Shown here in pieces: positions 23,871 to 36,714 of a stretch of DNA of 64,000 bases. The notes beneath the pieces were generated by a model. The model was not told the origin of the DNA. It saw nothing but the letters and a program-made list of their open reading frames with translations, and did not search any database. Each line of letters opens with the position of its first letter. Position 1 is the stretch's first letter. The position numbers were made by a program, and so were the translations under genes. The stretch is from Trichopria drosophilae (lineage: Eukaryota; Arthropoda; Insecta; Hymenoptera; Diapriidae): positions 15,853,501 to 15,917,500 of the forward strand of contig CM059582.1 of assembly GCA_030407085.1 (NCBI GenBank). The letters run 5' to 3'.

Positions 23871-25006
23871 CGTAATATCGCGCGCAGGTGCAGTAGCACT
23901 TGACACTATAGGCTATCTCCGTCTCACTCGCCAACGAGAAACCCTTTCAAACATCGGCGCCCGTCTGGCTGCCTGCCTTACAGGCGCCAGTAAACCTGGT
24001 CCAATGCACAGAGCTCGGGCGTCATCCGTTCCAACGTTCCCCTCGTCCCACCACCCTTTATGCTCTCTATAACGGATTGCGAATGCAAGTCACCTCGCTC
24101 TCGTTTCCCAGAAAACATTTAAAGAAGTTCCCTATTTATTTTTCTTCATCCGTGCCTGAATTTCCAGCGCTTCTCATTCAAGAAAAAATAATATATAAGT
24201 TATGCACTCAGTTAAATTGCAAACGCATTAATCAAGTTCCTTATGAAACGAGGAATTTTTGGGGGATGAAATATTATCATCTTTCGTTAAATGTACATTA
24301 TTCATTATGAAAAATTCTATAAAATGTAAATGTAATCCACTTGGAGCCTAAGAGGAAGTTTAAATCGGCATTTAAGGTCGTTAAGATCATGCGGTGTGTA
24401 CTCGGCTGCTTTGAGGACGAGTTACGTAATCAAACTACGCCCGAACTTAACGTGTCCTAACCTTCTTATCGCCTCCAGTCTCTGCTTGGTTCGCGTGATG
24501 TTCAGCAGATTTGTCTGACTTTAATCACCTTGTACACCTCCACGCGGAATGCTGATTACTTATATATTGAGACTACGTCGGCGTGTCAACAGCTTTGATC
24601 AAGTCTTGAAAGTAATTATAATCAGGCGGTGGAAACTAAAAATAAAACGCATTAGTCTACTTTTGAATTAAATAATCTCTGCAATATAGACCGAGTATTC
24701 TAGAATCACTCTAAGTAGAGTTTTTCGAACGCACATTGACGTAGTTGGACGTAATGGTACTTGCAAATAGGTCAGACATAAACAGGAGTTGACACATAAA
24801 ACAATTTTATGAACACAACATTAATAATGGTTTTCAGTGCAATTTTATGGGGGGTTGCTAAGCACGTTTGGAAATAACGGCAGCAAATACGATGTGTTTT
24901 AATGCATTGCATTATCGCATTCTGCAATAACGTTTACGAACGCAATGTCTCCATAGCAGGGGTCCATTGTAGACTTTGCGACACCAATGGCTAACATCCT
25001 CATATT

Positions 25007-25279
25007 ATGGAATTACTTTCAGGAATTGCTTCAATGAGATTTAATTCATGCATCAGTACATTTATCATAATCTATCCACTAAGTGATTATTTACACCCAA
25101 GTCATCAATGCTCTCGTTCTAACAATGTTCATGTCAACAGTTCATTATTATGCGCAGATGTCCAACCAAAAATTTATAACCTACTAGAGGAGATGTCTGG
25201 AGCAGACACAGGACTGGCACTAGTAAATTTTTCGTGTAACCTTATTGTGACAAAAGAATTCGCAACCCCCACTCGGTAG
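25007..25279 (+). CDS. Unrecognised 90-codon ORF
   Basis: ATG-started ORF ending in TAG. The C-terminal half (PKIYNLLEEMSGADTGLALV...) has protein-like composition, and an acceptor-like ATTACTTTCAG falls right after the ATG while another (TTATGCGCAG) lies mid-frame, so it may be part of a spliced gene instead. No motif recognised. Confidence 0.2.
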   Translation: MELLSGIASMRFNSCISTFIIIYPLSDYLHPSHQCSRSNNVHVNSSLLCADVQPKIYNLLEEMSGADTGLALVNFSCNLIVTKEFATPTR

Positions 25280-25397
25280 TGTTATTTCCATGGAAGCAGA
25301 CGATGTTATCATCTTGTGGTCCCATAATTCTTACAAAAATGCGAAGTTACGAATGTAAATAACCAAATAAAACAAAAAAAAAAAAAGAATACGCTTA

Positions 25398-25814
25398 ATG
25401 GGGTTGTCAATATCCCACGCCAAAGCCCTTAAAAATTTAATTCCTAAAAAGTACTTTCTCGTTCGCGATGTTATCGGAACAAGATCTGTTTATGAGAGAG
25501 GCGAGAAAATTTTGTGCGGCTTCTCCATACAGCGAGCTGTGCTTCTTATTTATCTATTCTCCCAGTCAGTGTACCAGAAGCCACCATGGAGCTGGGCTTT
25601 TATTCACCGTGAAAGATTTAAGTGTTTAATAACCGGCCCCCTCAGCGAGAAAAGAATATACGTAAAATCTCGAGCACCCTTTGCCTTTCTTTCGCCATCG
25701 TTGGTTTTCCTGGCTTCGTGCTTTTTCTTATTTCCATCCTCTTTATTAAGAAGAAGCTATGGCGGGGTGTCTTTTTGCGTGGGCGTAAAGGTTGCAATAC
25801 TTAGAGCAGAATGA
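25398..25814 (+). CDS. Unrecognised 138-codon ORF
   Basis: This ATG ORF follows a run of A residues and ends in TGA. Residues about 85-120 are hydrophobic (Phe/Leu/Ser-rich, could span a membrane), the rest is mixed. The middle contains a perfect Kozak context, GCCACCATGG at 25581-25590, but in another frame that stops after eight codons. Without splice, promoter or homology evidence it remains a composition-driven candidate. Confidence 0.2.
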   Translation: MGLSISHAKALKNLIPKKYFLVRDVIGTRSVYERGEKILCGFSIQRAVLLIYLFSQSVYQKPPWSWAFIHRERFKCLITGPLSEKRIYVKSRAPFAFLSPSLVFLASCFFLFPSSLLRRSYGGVSFCVGVKVAILRAE

Positions 25815-26819
25815 AGCGATGTTGCTGTCGGATGATTAATCGACGTCTACTTCTCGAATCCATTGGTATGTGGTTCAGCAGTTAATAGAGGGGAAATTCC
25901 TCTACCCCCAAAAAGTTTGAAGATTATTCAAATCAACGTTAAAAGCAGAACGCGCAGGCCACACCATTTTACCCCAGATAATTTTGCCATTCGATAGTCG
26001 ATTATATTCTAATGCTATTATCTTGAAATCTATGATACGCTATCCAATCGTATAAAAAGCTTCGACGTTATCGATGAAGCTTGAACAAGGAACTTATTTT
26101 AGGTATTCGGAAGATTATTTTCGACCGCGTTCGCGTCATTCTAAATCATATTTCAGTCTAGACTAAACTGATAAAATATTTACAAATAGATGAATAAAAG
26201 TACTAAACTTTTCCGAAGAAAAGTTTACATTTTTAGAAACAGAGGTTCGAAATATTTTCGCAACCCTATAGCGCATTTTTCCAGCGGCTTTTGTCACTCT
26301 TCATTTCGCAACACCCCTCGTCGATGTCGAGCAGAAAACTTAATATCGGTACATTTCCCGACAATCGCATGCAATTCCGAAGGATCTTTTCAGGGCATAG
26401 ATTCAATTTATTACGTACGATTTCATTTCCTCTGGATTTAAAATACTATTATCCGACATATGCGTATAATAAATGTTCAATCAATTTTATATTTTTACGT
26501 TCGCGCGCATATCCAATTTCGAATTTTCTTTTCCTCGAGGTCTGTTTTATCAGGTTTTTTTTATTAATGCCGAATCGGAAATTGCATCGAGTTCGAAGGT
26601 TCTATTCTTAATAAGAATATCTTGAAGTAAATCGACTGTTTTTAAGTATAAATAATTTTGTAATAATAATAAGTTACTCACTTGTAAACGACCTTTTAAT
26701 TGTTTCTAATAAAAAACATTTCCATACTTCTCGAACCCTCATTTAAGTATTACACTGAGAGTCAAGAATCAGAAAATGTATAGAATATCAATTTTTTTTA
26801 CTTAAACGAACGGAATATT

Positions 26820-27895
26820 TATAATCGAACGGTAACATTATATTTTACCCACACATTCGAATATATATTTTTTAAGTATGTAATTTTTTTAATTTCACAA
26901 AATTTTTACAGTATTTTTTCATTTTTTCAAATTTTCAATACTGCCTTTTTTGGTTAATTTTTTGTTAATACTGCAGTCAGAAAAAAAATCTTGCGGAAAT
27001 ATTTATTTCTCGTGGAAATATTTATTTTTAATTATGCATTGATTATCTTGATGAATAATCCTTTTAACATTTATAATTTTTATTTTAACACTTTGGCCAG
27101 TCGACTGGAAGTTCCAAAAATTACAGGATAAAGTGATGATGCAAACTTAAGTTATAGTATCACTTGCGTTATATACTCATAATGAATTAAAATGTACTAT
27201 ATATTTCCTTATATTAATAAAAATACCGAAAAAGACGTCAGGACCGCAAAAATTGCATGCGAGGTGTTTTCCAAATCGAATAATCTAAATATAGCTACGT
27301 ACATATCTTTATATTAAAGAGCACTAAGTTCTGTTTAAAATTAAAAAAAAATCGTTCCTCTACGATAAAAATTCACGAAGTTATGGTCACTTATACTTTT
27401 CACGTAGAAGTCCCTTGAAATATATGTGTCTACGTGGAATTCAGGGGCCTTCTTTTTCGACTTTTGTTTTAAAGCCATTTTTAGTCCATTAAATCTTTAC
27501 ATCCCACGGTTATTGCAATGTCATCCCTTCCTACATAACTTATAATCACTTTCAATGATTTTTTTAACTTCTAGTTGACCGGCCAAAATTGTCAAAATAA
27601 AAATTGAAAATTTTGAGACGATTTTTCACTAAGGTAATCAGCGTACAATTAAAAATAAACATTTCCACGAAAAAGCCCGTGAAAATATCTACATCTACAT
27701 ATATTTAAACAAATTTTTTTCTGATACCTGTATTAACGAAAAATTAACCAAAAAAGGTAATATTGAAAATTCGAAAAAATGAAAAAATAATCTAAACATT
27801 TTTTATGGAGGAATAAGAATTTTTTGTATGGGCTGAAAGTCAACATTTTCACAACCGAATGTTAATATGTGATGAAAATAAAAATTAAAAAATAC
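26820..27895. mobile_element. Second foldback element
   Basis: The left arm (about 26820-27230) and right arm (about 27430-27895) are diverged inverted repeats. Anchors on the left are ATTTTTTCATTTTTTCAAAT, TTTTTTGGTTAATTTTT, ATTTATTTTTAATT and TTTGGCCAGTCGACTGGAAG. Their complements lie at 27560-27790 (for example CTTCTAGTTGACCGGCCAAA). Arms are AT-rich and the exact ends are uncertain. No coding capacity and no clear target duplication. It is not obviously related to the 10.9-kb or 50-kb foldbacks. Confidence 0.65.
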
Positions 27896-28416
27896 GTTAA
27901 AAAAAGTGGCTCTTTTATCATGAAATGCCCTATATGCTAAGTTACACCTTGGCTCATTCATATTTATTTATTCAAATAATACATTTCTTCAATATTATAC
28001 AGTCCTTCGAAGATTTAAGAAAAATAGTAACGTTTCTACTGATCTACAACTAGGTTGTAAATAGATAAAACATAGCATCTTGTGTGTAACTATAAAAAAT
28101 TATGAACCTTGTCATCACAGTTTTTTAATCTGTAATTATTACTTCCACCACACAAATATTCTTATAGGTTATGTATTAAATTCAGATATTACATAGCCAC
28201 TTTTTGTAAGGTAATTTCTTTTCCACGTATATTTATTCTAAATTTTCCAGCACTAAATGTTTCTTCAAAAGAAAGACAATGATCGATATAATTTAAATTA
28301 CTATATATCAATAATATTGTATAAGTAAAGTTTTAAAAAAGGTCACCATAAAAAGGAAAAAAGGGGGTTTTAAATAAAAGTTACAGAATAAAATAAAAAC
28401 ATAAAAATAAAAATAT

Positions 28417-28450
28417 GACGTTTCGGCTCTCGGATTGTAGCCCTCTTCAG
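28417..28450 (-). ncRNA. Hammerhead-like motif of a Penelope-like element
   Basis: On the minus strand CTGAAGA, a GGGCT/AGCC stem with a 10-base loop, then GAAACGTC matches the conserved hammerhead ribozyme core (CUGANGA, stem II, GAAA). The 'gacgtttcgg...cttcag' signature is known from the terminal repeats of Penelope-like retroelements. Stem II needs one bulged G, and stem III would be extremely short, so self-cleavage is unproven. The flanks are A-rich with no reverse transcriptase, so this is a solo terminal-repeat relic. A weaker relative is at 42757. Confidence 0.6.
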
Positions 28451-28499
28451 ATAAAAGTAATTACTATATATCAATGCCTGAAGCAGAATTTAATCCTTT

Positions 28500-31395
28500 A
28501 TTGGAGTCCTTTAAAATTTCCTTTCTCATTACTGTAATTAGTAATTATTTTTCAACCTTCGAATATACTAGTTTAATGATCATGAAAATTTAGATATAAT
28601 ATGGAAAACAGCGTTGGGTGAAAATCGACATTTAGACCCTTGGATATATAAACAATAGTGGATTACGGAAAATATTTAAGGTAGCAGATTTTTTCCAAGA
28701 AAAAGTGGCATTTTTTAAGAATTTTTAAGGGCAATAATAATCAATTTCAATATAATGTGATTAACGTTGCCCTACATTTTTAATTAATTTTATCGAGTGA
28801 TAATAAATATCTGGCGTTACACGAATAAAATTATTGTACTTTATCTGACGCTGACCAACAAAATGTTACTTTTTGTTCTTCTCTGGCAATCGCAGTATCA
28901 TTTCCAAACGGATTTTTGTTGCTCAAAACGATGACGCTTGCGGAATTTTCCTCCCACGTCCTATTTTGGAGAAAATTGTGGTTAAATGAGCCAATATGTG
29001 CATTTTTTACCATATTTCGATTTAATTTATAGCAAAACACTTAACCTTATATTTCTTGAAAATGGGACGTAATAGAAAAATTCAGCTAGTGCGTTCGTTT
29101 TCACCATGAAGTAGAGACAAAAATTTAAAAAGGGTATTGTTAAAGCAGATGTTTCTCGAAAAATAAACAAAAAGGTCTTAAGGATTTTTCAGTCGTATTT
29201 TTCAGAAAGTACTGCACAGGATTAATTTTCATCCTTATAAAAATATTCTTATCTTCAATTCTTGTTGCAATATTCTAACGATACATAATGATTTATCTGT
29301 AACATTGGACATTCTTGGGAAAATAGACTTTAAAATTACTTTGTAGTTGTATACATTAAATAAGGACATTAATACTTAGGATAGTAATTATACTAAGAGT
29401 AAGTTATATATAATTTTTTTATTCTGAATTTTTAATGAAACTCTCTACAATATGGACATGAAAAATAATGTATATTATACATGGCTTATAGACTGTTCCC
29501 AATATCAGCGACTACACAAATGCTATAAGAGGGGCGGTAACCTCGACTGACCATGGTTTGCTTATTTACAAAAATGTGATAAATCAGAAATTTATATTTT
29601 ATGAGGTTTTGTGTGGAATCATTTTTGTCTTTTTTAATATGCTTGAACTAGTTTAAAATATATAAATATTTTAGACTAATATAATGATTACAACAAACAT
29701 ATCGATACTCTGCGTATGTAATGATCACCTGTAATACAATGATCAAATACACTTCAAGACGTGGTGAGATTTTCTGAAACCATGTATTATGGAAGACTGG
29801 GTCAGAAATAATATGTTCTGAAATACATGACGGTCACATATTTTGCAAGATGCCTGCGGCTATCGTTGCTCTCGATTTCAGTGAATATATCAAAATACTT
29901 CTTTCCGGAAAATTCTTTCTTTTCTGTATGTGCATTTCCACATGACCGTCTTTTCATCTGCTTGAAAAATGTTTTCAAATATACACAAAAGTATGTGAAA
30001 AGATTTCCTAATTTATTATTTTTCGAGGTTAATGTTTCTATGGTCTCTTAGTTTCGGATTGATATAAATAAAAATATTCTTTGTCAGATACATTGTTTAA
30101 GTTCCTAAATAATAGATAATAGAACATAGTCAATTCAGTTGCATAATACTTATGTTCTACCCAAGAACTGGAAATACGATTCCGCCTTGGCAATTCCAAA
30201 TAATGTCGCTTTTTCAAACACGATTTTTAAAGAGATAATTGTTTATTTATTCTTGTCACAAAAATGCTTAAAAATTGCGCAGCTTTGACACCATTTTTTA
30301 GTAGTAAAGTGGAGTAAAAGAAATTTTGGATTGAACGCATTTTAATACCCTGCTCATTCGAATGCTGTATCGAAAAACGCCGCAAAATTAAAAATAAACA
30401 AATTATGAGCATTTATTTAACTCAAGGATTTTTATAAGATTTTTTCGCTCAAACTTATTTTTGTATCATTTTCCGCAATAGCTCAGATATTTATAATTAT
30501 CGTGTAAAAAATGTTTGAGTTACAAGATAGAACTAGTGCAAAAAATTAAATTCCAAAATGGCGGCTCAAAAATGGCCGCTAAATTCGATTTTTTTCAAAA
30601 TCATAGTCGCATATACTCAGTCCACTGACCCGAATAAAATCACTTCAAACTTGGTTACCAGTGTTTTTTGTCGTTGGCTCTAAATTTGAAGTTTTTTTTC
30701 AACAATTCAAAATTATCGATCTAAAATGTCAAAGGTATGATATGATAATAAACATTATCGGTCAGACTTATTTAAGCTGCTATTGAAAAAATGTTCAAAC
30801 ATTTTATTTATTATTTGGAAACGTTTTGCTCGCAAAACAAATAGTTTGGAACTGCTATTTTGAATGTGTAAATTTTGAAATTGAATTCAGAATCAGCTAT
30901 CCCGAAAATCCCCGAGTAATGAATTTCGAACGATTCAAACAATGCTACAAAATTTTGTCCGCCATATTGGATTCGACATATTGAATCAGACATTTTTAAT
31001 TTTTAGATTTTGGGATAATATGTGTGATAATATAATGTAATAAGTATGTAAGTGTAATAGTATAAGCGATCTCGAAAACAATACAAAAGTGCCTCTGAAA
31101 TGGTGCAGATACTCGCCAAAATGAGCTTTCAAAGAACTCATTCTTTCAGAATGTTTCAAATATGCACGTAAAAATGATCATGGTAATATGATTACCAAAA
31201 AATATACCTTGGCTCAATTTTTAAATATCCGGCGAGCCTTTTCCAAAAGTCCTAGATGGCACTTAAATCTAAATATGATGTAGAGCGACATTTATATTGT
31301 GTCATAAAATGCGGGAGTAGATATACAAAGAGAAAAATTAGTAGAACCATTGCATAAATTTAAATCGTGAGATTACAAACCGTGGTTAATTTTAC
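28500..31395. other. AT-rich, no gene supported
   Basis: Low-complexity AT-rich DNA. A CCAAAATGGCGGCTC patch near 30554-30580 and a relic of the dispersed repeat unit at about 30881-30990 (AATCAGCTATCCCGAAAATC...CCGCCATATTGGATTC) are the only recognisable parts. Confidence 0.45.
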
Positions 31396-31399
31396 GAGT

Positions 31400-31562
31400 G
31401 CGGTTCGAAAAACCGACAAATCAAAAGGCCGGCAGGTCAAAAACCGACCGTCCGTTTGTCAAGGATTTTTTTTTATTTCGATAGGCTTTTAGACTGTCGG
31501 TTATATGACTTGGTTTTTTGAACTGTCGGCTTTTGATTTCACGGTTTTTCGTCCCATACCGC
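31400..31562. mobile_element. Small imperfect-hairpin element
   Basis: About 50 bases at 31400-31455 (GCGGT..CGAAAAACCGACAAA, TCAAAAGGCCGGCAGGTCAA) pair with the complement of 31486-31562 (...ACTGTCGGCTTTTGATTTCACGG, TTTTTCGTCC.CATACCGC), with a few gaps. This makes a roughly 160-bp MITE-like stem-loop. The target duplication is not clear, so no superfamily is assigned. Confidence 0.6.
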
Positions 31563-31599
31563 TTTTATATATGCTTCATTTGTTAAGAAATACTGATGA

Positions 31600-34500
31600 G
31601 TTTTCTAATTATTTTACCAAGACATATTTTCTATTGAAATAATTAGTTTAAATTTGACTTTCTTATAGCTTTCGGGGTTGATGGTTTCTGAATCTGAGCC
31701 GAGAAATTAGACATTCTAAATGGTTGATCGAATATCGCATATTTAAACAGAAAAAACTTCCATTTCCATGAAAATATCATTTGTGGGTCTTTGATGTCTC
31801 TGATTATAAAACTGAAAGTTGAATATAGTAATTCACATTTAATAACTTCATATATTTACTTCTATTAGAATTTTCTTCTAGGTTCACAATGTTGCCGAAC
31901 TCATTATTTTTAAAATGTATGCCAATCTTTAAAAACATTTTTAAAAACTGTTAAGAAATATTCATTTTTATTCCTGATAATGTCGGTAATATCACGATCC
32001 TGATCGGAAAAATTACAATTTCCAAAGCATTGAAACATTTTATTAAAATATCAATTTTCTTAAGATGTGCAGAATTCTTTCAAATTATTGCATGCTAAAT
32101 TTCAGTCAAATTGGTTTAGAATTTAAAGAAAACTAAAGGGAATAAAGTTGTTCAGGCATTTTATTAAAATTCTTCCATTCGTTCTCCGCCAATTCTTACC
32201 CGATTTAATTGAAATTTTTTACGAGATAATTTGAAATTATTTTTCAAACATAAGGAAGGCGAATGGTCAATATAATTTTTCAAAGCTTTCGAAATGTTAA
32301 GTTATTATGTTAGGGCATTCTATTATTGGCAGTAGACCGACTCAAACGGCCTTTAAATCCATTATTCGAAGTTAAAAAATTGATCTTATTTTCATTTAGC
32401 ACTTTTCAACCGAACGAATAGATTGTTAATAATGTTAGTGTTCAATATTGTCAGTGTGCCATTGAAAAATGATCATTTTTTAAACTAGTTTCGGTTTTCA
32501 AAATTAAAACTAATAACTTCTTTTGCGAGCATACACTTTTTATATGTCTACAATTACTCCCTTTTTCTTACAGAAAACGATAACTTTTGATTTGTAATGA
32601 TTAAAAATATGCTGCACCTATTGAAAAATGAAGTAACATTTTCTTTTTGTAAAACGTGTGACACATTTTGAATACGTTTTTATCAGTCTTTTGGAAAGGG
32701 GCAAGTAATTCTATTACGACTTGTTTTCTTCCTTTTTTGGTGTATTATTATGTTTATAAATTTCGAACACATTAATGAAATGCTGAAACCGGTAGAAAAG
32801 TAACGTAAAATTAGTGATGTGACATTTAATTTTTAGTCTTTTTTGGCATATTTTTGTTTTCGAAGATACAAATGTCATATTTACGTCTAATAAATGATAC
32901 ATTAGGTATATTAATATATATTTGGATTATATTTAACCACTCTGATGATTTAAAACGCACAAAGATAACCTTAAAATTAAAAGATTTGTCTTAAGAATGC
33001 CCGCACAATATTATTAAATAGTGCGATTTCAACTGGAAAAAAAACTTTGATTAGTGCTCAAACTGTATTCCAAATTAAGTGTTGTGGAATTATTTATAGG
33101 AAATAAACTAAGTTTATATCAATACTAAAGATTATATGCAAATTTTACCGCAGTTTTATAATTAAACAGTCAAAAAGAACTAAAACAGTAAAATAGACAT
33201 AATAAATATGGTAAATTCTTTCTACAGTATAAATTGATATTTTAACGATTTAAAATGTTTAATTGTAAAAGTAATATTTTGGTCAACTACCATTTTATAT
33301 TTTATATAATGAGTTAATATTACGGAGTGTGACGGATCTCAACTATTTGTTAGTTCTTATATCACATTTCACCTTTTCATAATTGTTCTAAACAACTAAA
33401 CGAATTAATTTTTTTAATTATTAAGTTGTAACCACTACATAACATAATTCAAAATAATTTTAAATAAAATATTTACTTTGTTCTGAATGAGAACCGTTAT
33501 ATTCTCAAAGTACTATTTACAAGTACTTTTCTGATACCCTTATTTACGATGTAGCTTTGTAAACATCTAAATCGACTCACTATCTTTCTTTGAAATCACT
33601 TGAAGAACTCTTTCTGAGCGCTATTGAAACAAAAGCATCCATTTTAGTAATTTCTACCAAACTAAACACAACTATTGATATAATACGAATACTTAATTAC
33701 GCCTTATATTTACACTTTTAAAACCTCATGACTAATGTTACAGATTAGATTTATTTTACCAAATGCTGACAAAAACGTTTTCATTTAAGCCATTAATGTC
33801 CAAATGCACATAACATTTTACTCTTTTTTCTGAGACGACAAAAATATTGTTGAGCTAATTTATTTTAAAATCTTCGCCATGCTCTTTCGAATAACATTGA
33901 AAAAAATATTCAATTCATGTGTATACTTCTTTTATATGTAAATAATGAGATTTTTAGTGGGTATTTTTTCAGCAATTTTCAGAAGTTTTCGGCATGATAT
34001 CGGGTTTCAGATAAACTAAAATGTATTAATAAAATAACAATTTTCACGTTACAATGATAAAGTTTTCTGATGGCGTTCTCAAAATGATGGCCTATACGAA
34101 AGAATTTTAATAAATCTTGTAACGTTCATATGAATCCAAAATGGTGGATCGAAAATGATGACCAGAAATTTGTAAGTACTTGGAAATGCAGAGAAAATAC
34201 TTACTCGATAGGTTTAGATTGTTGTTTGCAACTGAAATTTCAAATCTCAAAATTGCGAATGCAAAATGGCGACCAAAAATCTTAAAATTTGTTAAATTGG
34301 ACTGATAATATTTTTGCGAGTGCTATTAGGGTGTAAAAATTTATATATGATATCCGAATCCTAAAATTCTAAATCTTGAAAAAGATCATACAAGACAATA
34401 GAATAAATTTTCAAAGTAAATTGACGTTGGAGAACATCTGTGATGTTTCAAAGTAGATATTCATGAAAAACCTGCTTGAATCACAAATGTCTGGTAAGTA

Positions 34501-35925
34501 GATATTCAAATCTTGTGAGAAATATTTATTTTATAGTTGTTTTAAAACTAATCAAAAACAAAACTTAAAATGCACAAAGATTTTCATGAAATTACAAAAA
34601 ACAAGAAGTTAAAAAATCCTGTACATCAAGCCTTTTCATATTCGTTCGCTATCAAACAAACTTGCATCAACTTTTTACAAGATTAAGGAACTTTAAGATT
34701 ATTATATGAAATATGAATTTTGTGACACCTGCACAACTAATTTTCTCGTCGTATCCGCGCTTTTGGCTGTTGAAATGTTGAATTCAAATTCGAATTCAAG
34801 GACCACAAAAACAGCTAAGTAATTTTTTTCAAGACAGTTGTACTAATTTAACATTTTTTGGTCACCATTTTTGATCCGCCATTTTGGAATTTTAGATTTC
34901 CGAGTTTGGATTCGTATTTTACACCATCGAAAACTAAATACAATTTATTTTTCTCTTCCTTTACTTTTCAAAAATATAATTAATTTGAGTACCTATGTAT
35001 CAAAATTTAAGAAAAATTCTTAGCCATATAAATTAAAAAAAAAAGCTATCATAAATTTAAAAAAGTACTGTCTAGTGCACATTTTAGCTCATGTGAAAGT
35101 GGATGTCAATCCGAAAACTTTTTTATTTTTTTATTCTTTGAATCATTATTGAATGTTGTTTTTTATATATAAATGAAAAAAAAATGTTGTTTCACAATTT
35201 CTCAACGCCATTTAGAAGTAAAATCTTTAGTAAAATTGCTGTGCATTTAGACATTAAAGACAATATATAACCATTAAGAATTATCTAATTTCATTGCTTC
35301 ATGACTAGACAAAAATTCGATTAGTAAAGTTAATATAAAATGCAGCAGATTAACTGGTCAAATTTAGCTTTGTAAATAGTTTATATGATTTATTTACAAG
35401 TTTGGATCCAAAGGTTTCACGATGTTTCTTAAAATAACTTAACTTTGGAATCGTGCATATAATGTAGTTACTCCTAACGCCACTAGTCGCAATCGTGAGT
35501 ATCGCAGTGTTTCAGTCGTTTTCCGCGCCTGTTACAGAAATGGATTTCCGTTTGATACGCAAAAGTACTTGCTGGTCCGTATTTCTTAAGTAAAACTGTG
35601 TGACGGAACGCACTATAAAGTTGATTTATCCCGTTTCGTCGTCTTTGGGTTTCAAAAGATATGTAAAAAATAAAACTCCTTTGAAGAAAATGTCGTATGG
35701 ACTAGTTATTCATTTATATCGTTTAATTTTATGCTGCTACACTCTAACATCTACATTTTAATATTTAATGTGATGGATTTTTCCCATCAGTGCCTAGTAA
35801 ATTATAATTCTTTAAGAGTACTCACTGCAGTTAAGAGAAAAAGATATTTGGAAATTATTTTAGTGACCAAAATAGTAACGTAAATTATACACAGCATAAT
35901 AGGAGACTTATATTGCATTATATGT
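31600..35925. other. AT-rich repeat desert
   Basis: No gene. Fragments resembling the dispersed 'AAAATGG(C/T)GGATC' unit occur near 34080-34290 and 34860-34930. The rest is AT-rich sequence without visible ends or open frames worth reporting. Confidence 0.45.
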
Positions 35926-36081
35926 ATGTAATTAAAACTTAGAAGGCCCTACAATTACATAATTAAATCTGCAAGTATTAATGGCCGTAATGAAGGGTCG
36001 AAGGAATATTTGCTTTCGTAACCCCTCAAACCTCTCACCCTTAAGTTCGCCGCATAAATTTTCGTTGTACCTAAGACTCAC

Positions 36082-36267
36082 CGGTTTTCCCATAAACCGA
36101 AGGAACCTCTCTAATTTCTTCTTTCCGTGTTTTTGCCTCCTTTCGCTTTCGCTTTTTCTCGTTCTCTTGCCTCGCAAATATGCCACGGGGTATGAAAACA
36201 GTTTGCGGGTCCACGACTTAAATTCGTTACAACTAGTTCGAGAACACCCGGGTGTTGTTTCCCGCAT
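36082..36267 (-). CDS. Possible first exon (62 codons), unrecognised
   Basis: A GC-richer island (35975-36270) in AT-rich DNA has a minus-strand ATG at 36267 and a good donor, CCG|GTGAGT, after 36082. The frame is Lys/Arg-rich near its end (KSESERRQKHGKKKLERFLR). A strong acceptor (TCTTTTTCTCTTAACTGCAG... on the minus strand) lies at 35827. If used directly, translation stops at once (TGA), giving a 62-residue protein. The same island is open for 96 codons on the plus strand, so the signal may be compositional. Confidence 0.22.
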
Positions 36268-36714
36268 CTGACTTACGGGTGTAAAAAAAAATACAAAACC
36301 GCAGGTTGCGCCACAAAGTTTTAGTTTTTTTTTGCGGCGTTATTTCATGAGCAAACTTGAATAAAGCGTAAAATAATGTAACTTGGCTGTAAGCAAAGTA
36401 ATGTATTCATCTGACGCGAGAGTCGTGTGTTTTGTAGTGTCAAATGCCCTCTGCCCTCCTTACTGCATAAAGTACATTCGAGAAATTGTATAAAAACTTG
36501 AAAATATTAGAAAAAGAAAATTGTGGTATTCGAACAAATGAATGGCGTTTCAGTTTACTACGACTGTTGATGTATTACCGATATTCAATAAGTGAAATTA
36601 CGAACCCTCCATTGAAATTAAAAAAAAAATATCCATTGGAATCGATGAAATAAACAGTTCGTGGCCATTAAATGTCAAAATTTATGGTGTAACACTCTTT
36701 CTTTTACAATAAGT

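Noticed and set aside
23206..24072. 288-codon open frame, the longest in the window
   Set aside because: It begins at TTG, has no ATG near its start and owes its length to the polypyrimidine tract at 23480-23870; the translation is a Phe/Ser/Leu/Pro run without domains.
25581..25613. Perfect Kozak start GCCACCATGG
   Set aside because: The frame it opens stops after eight codons.
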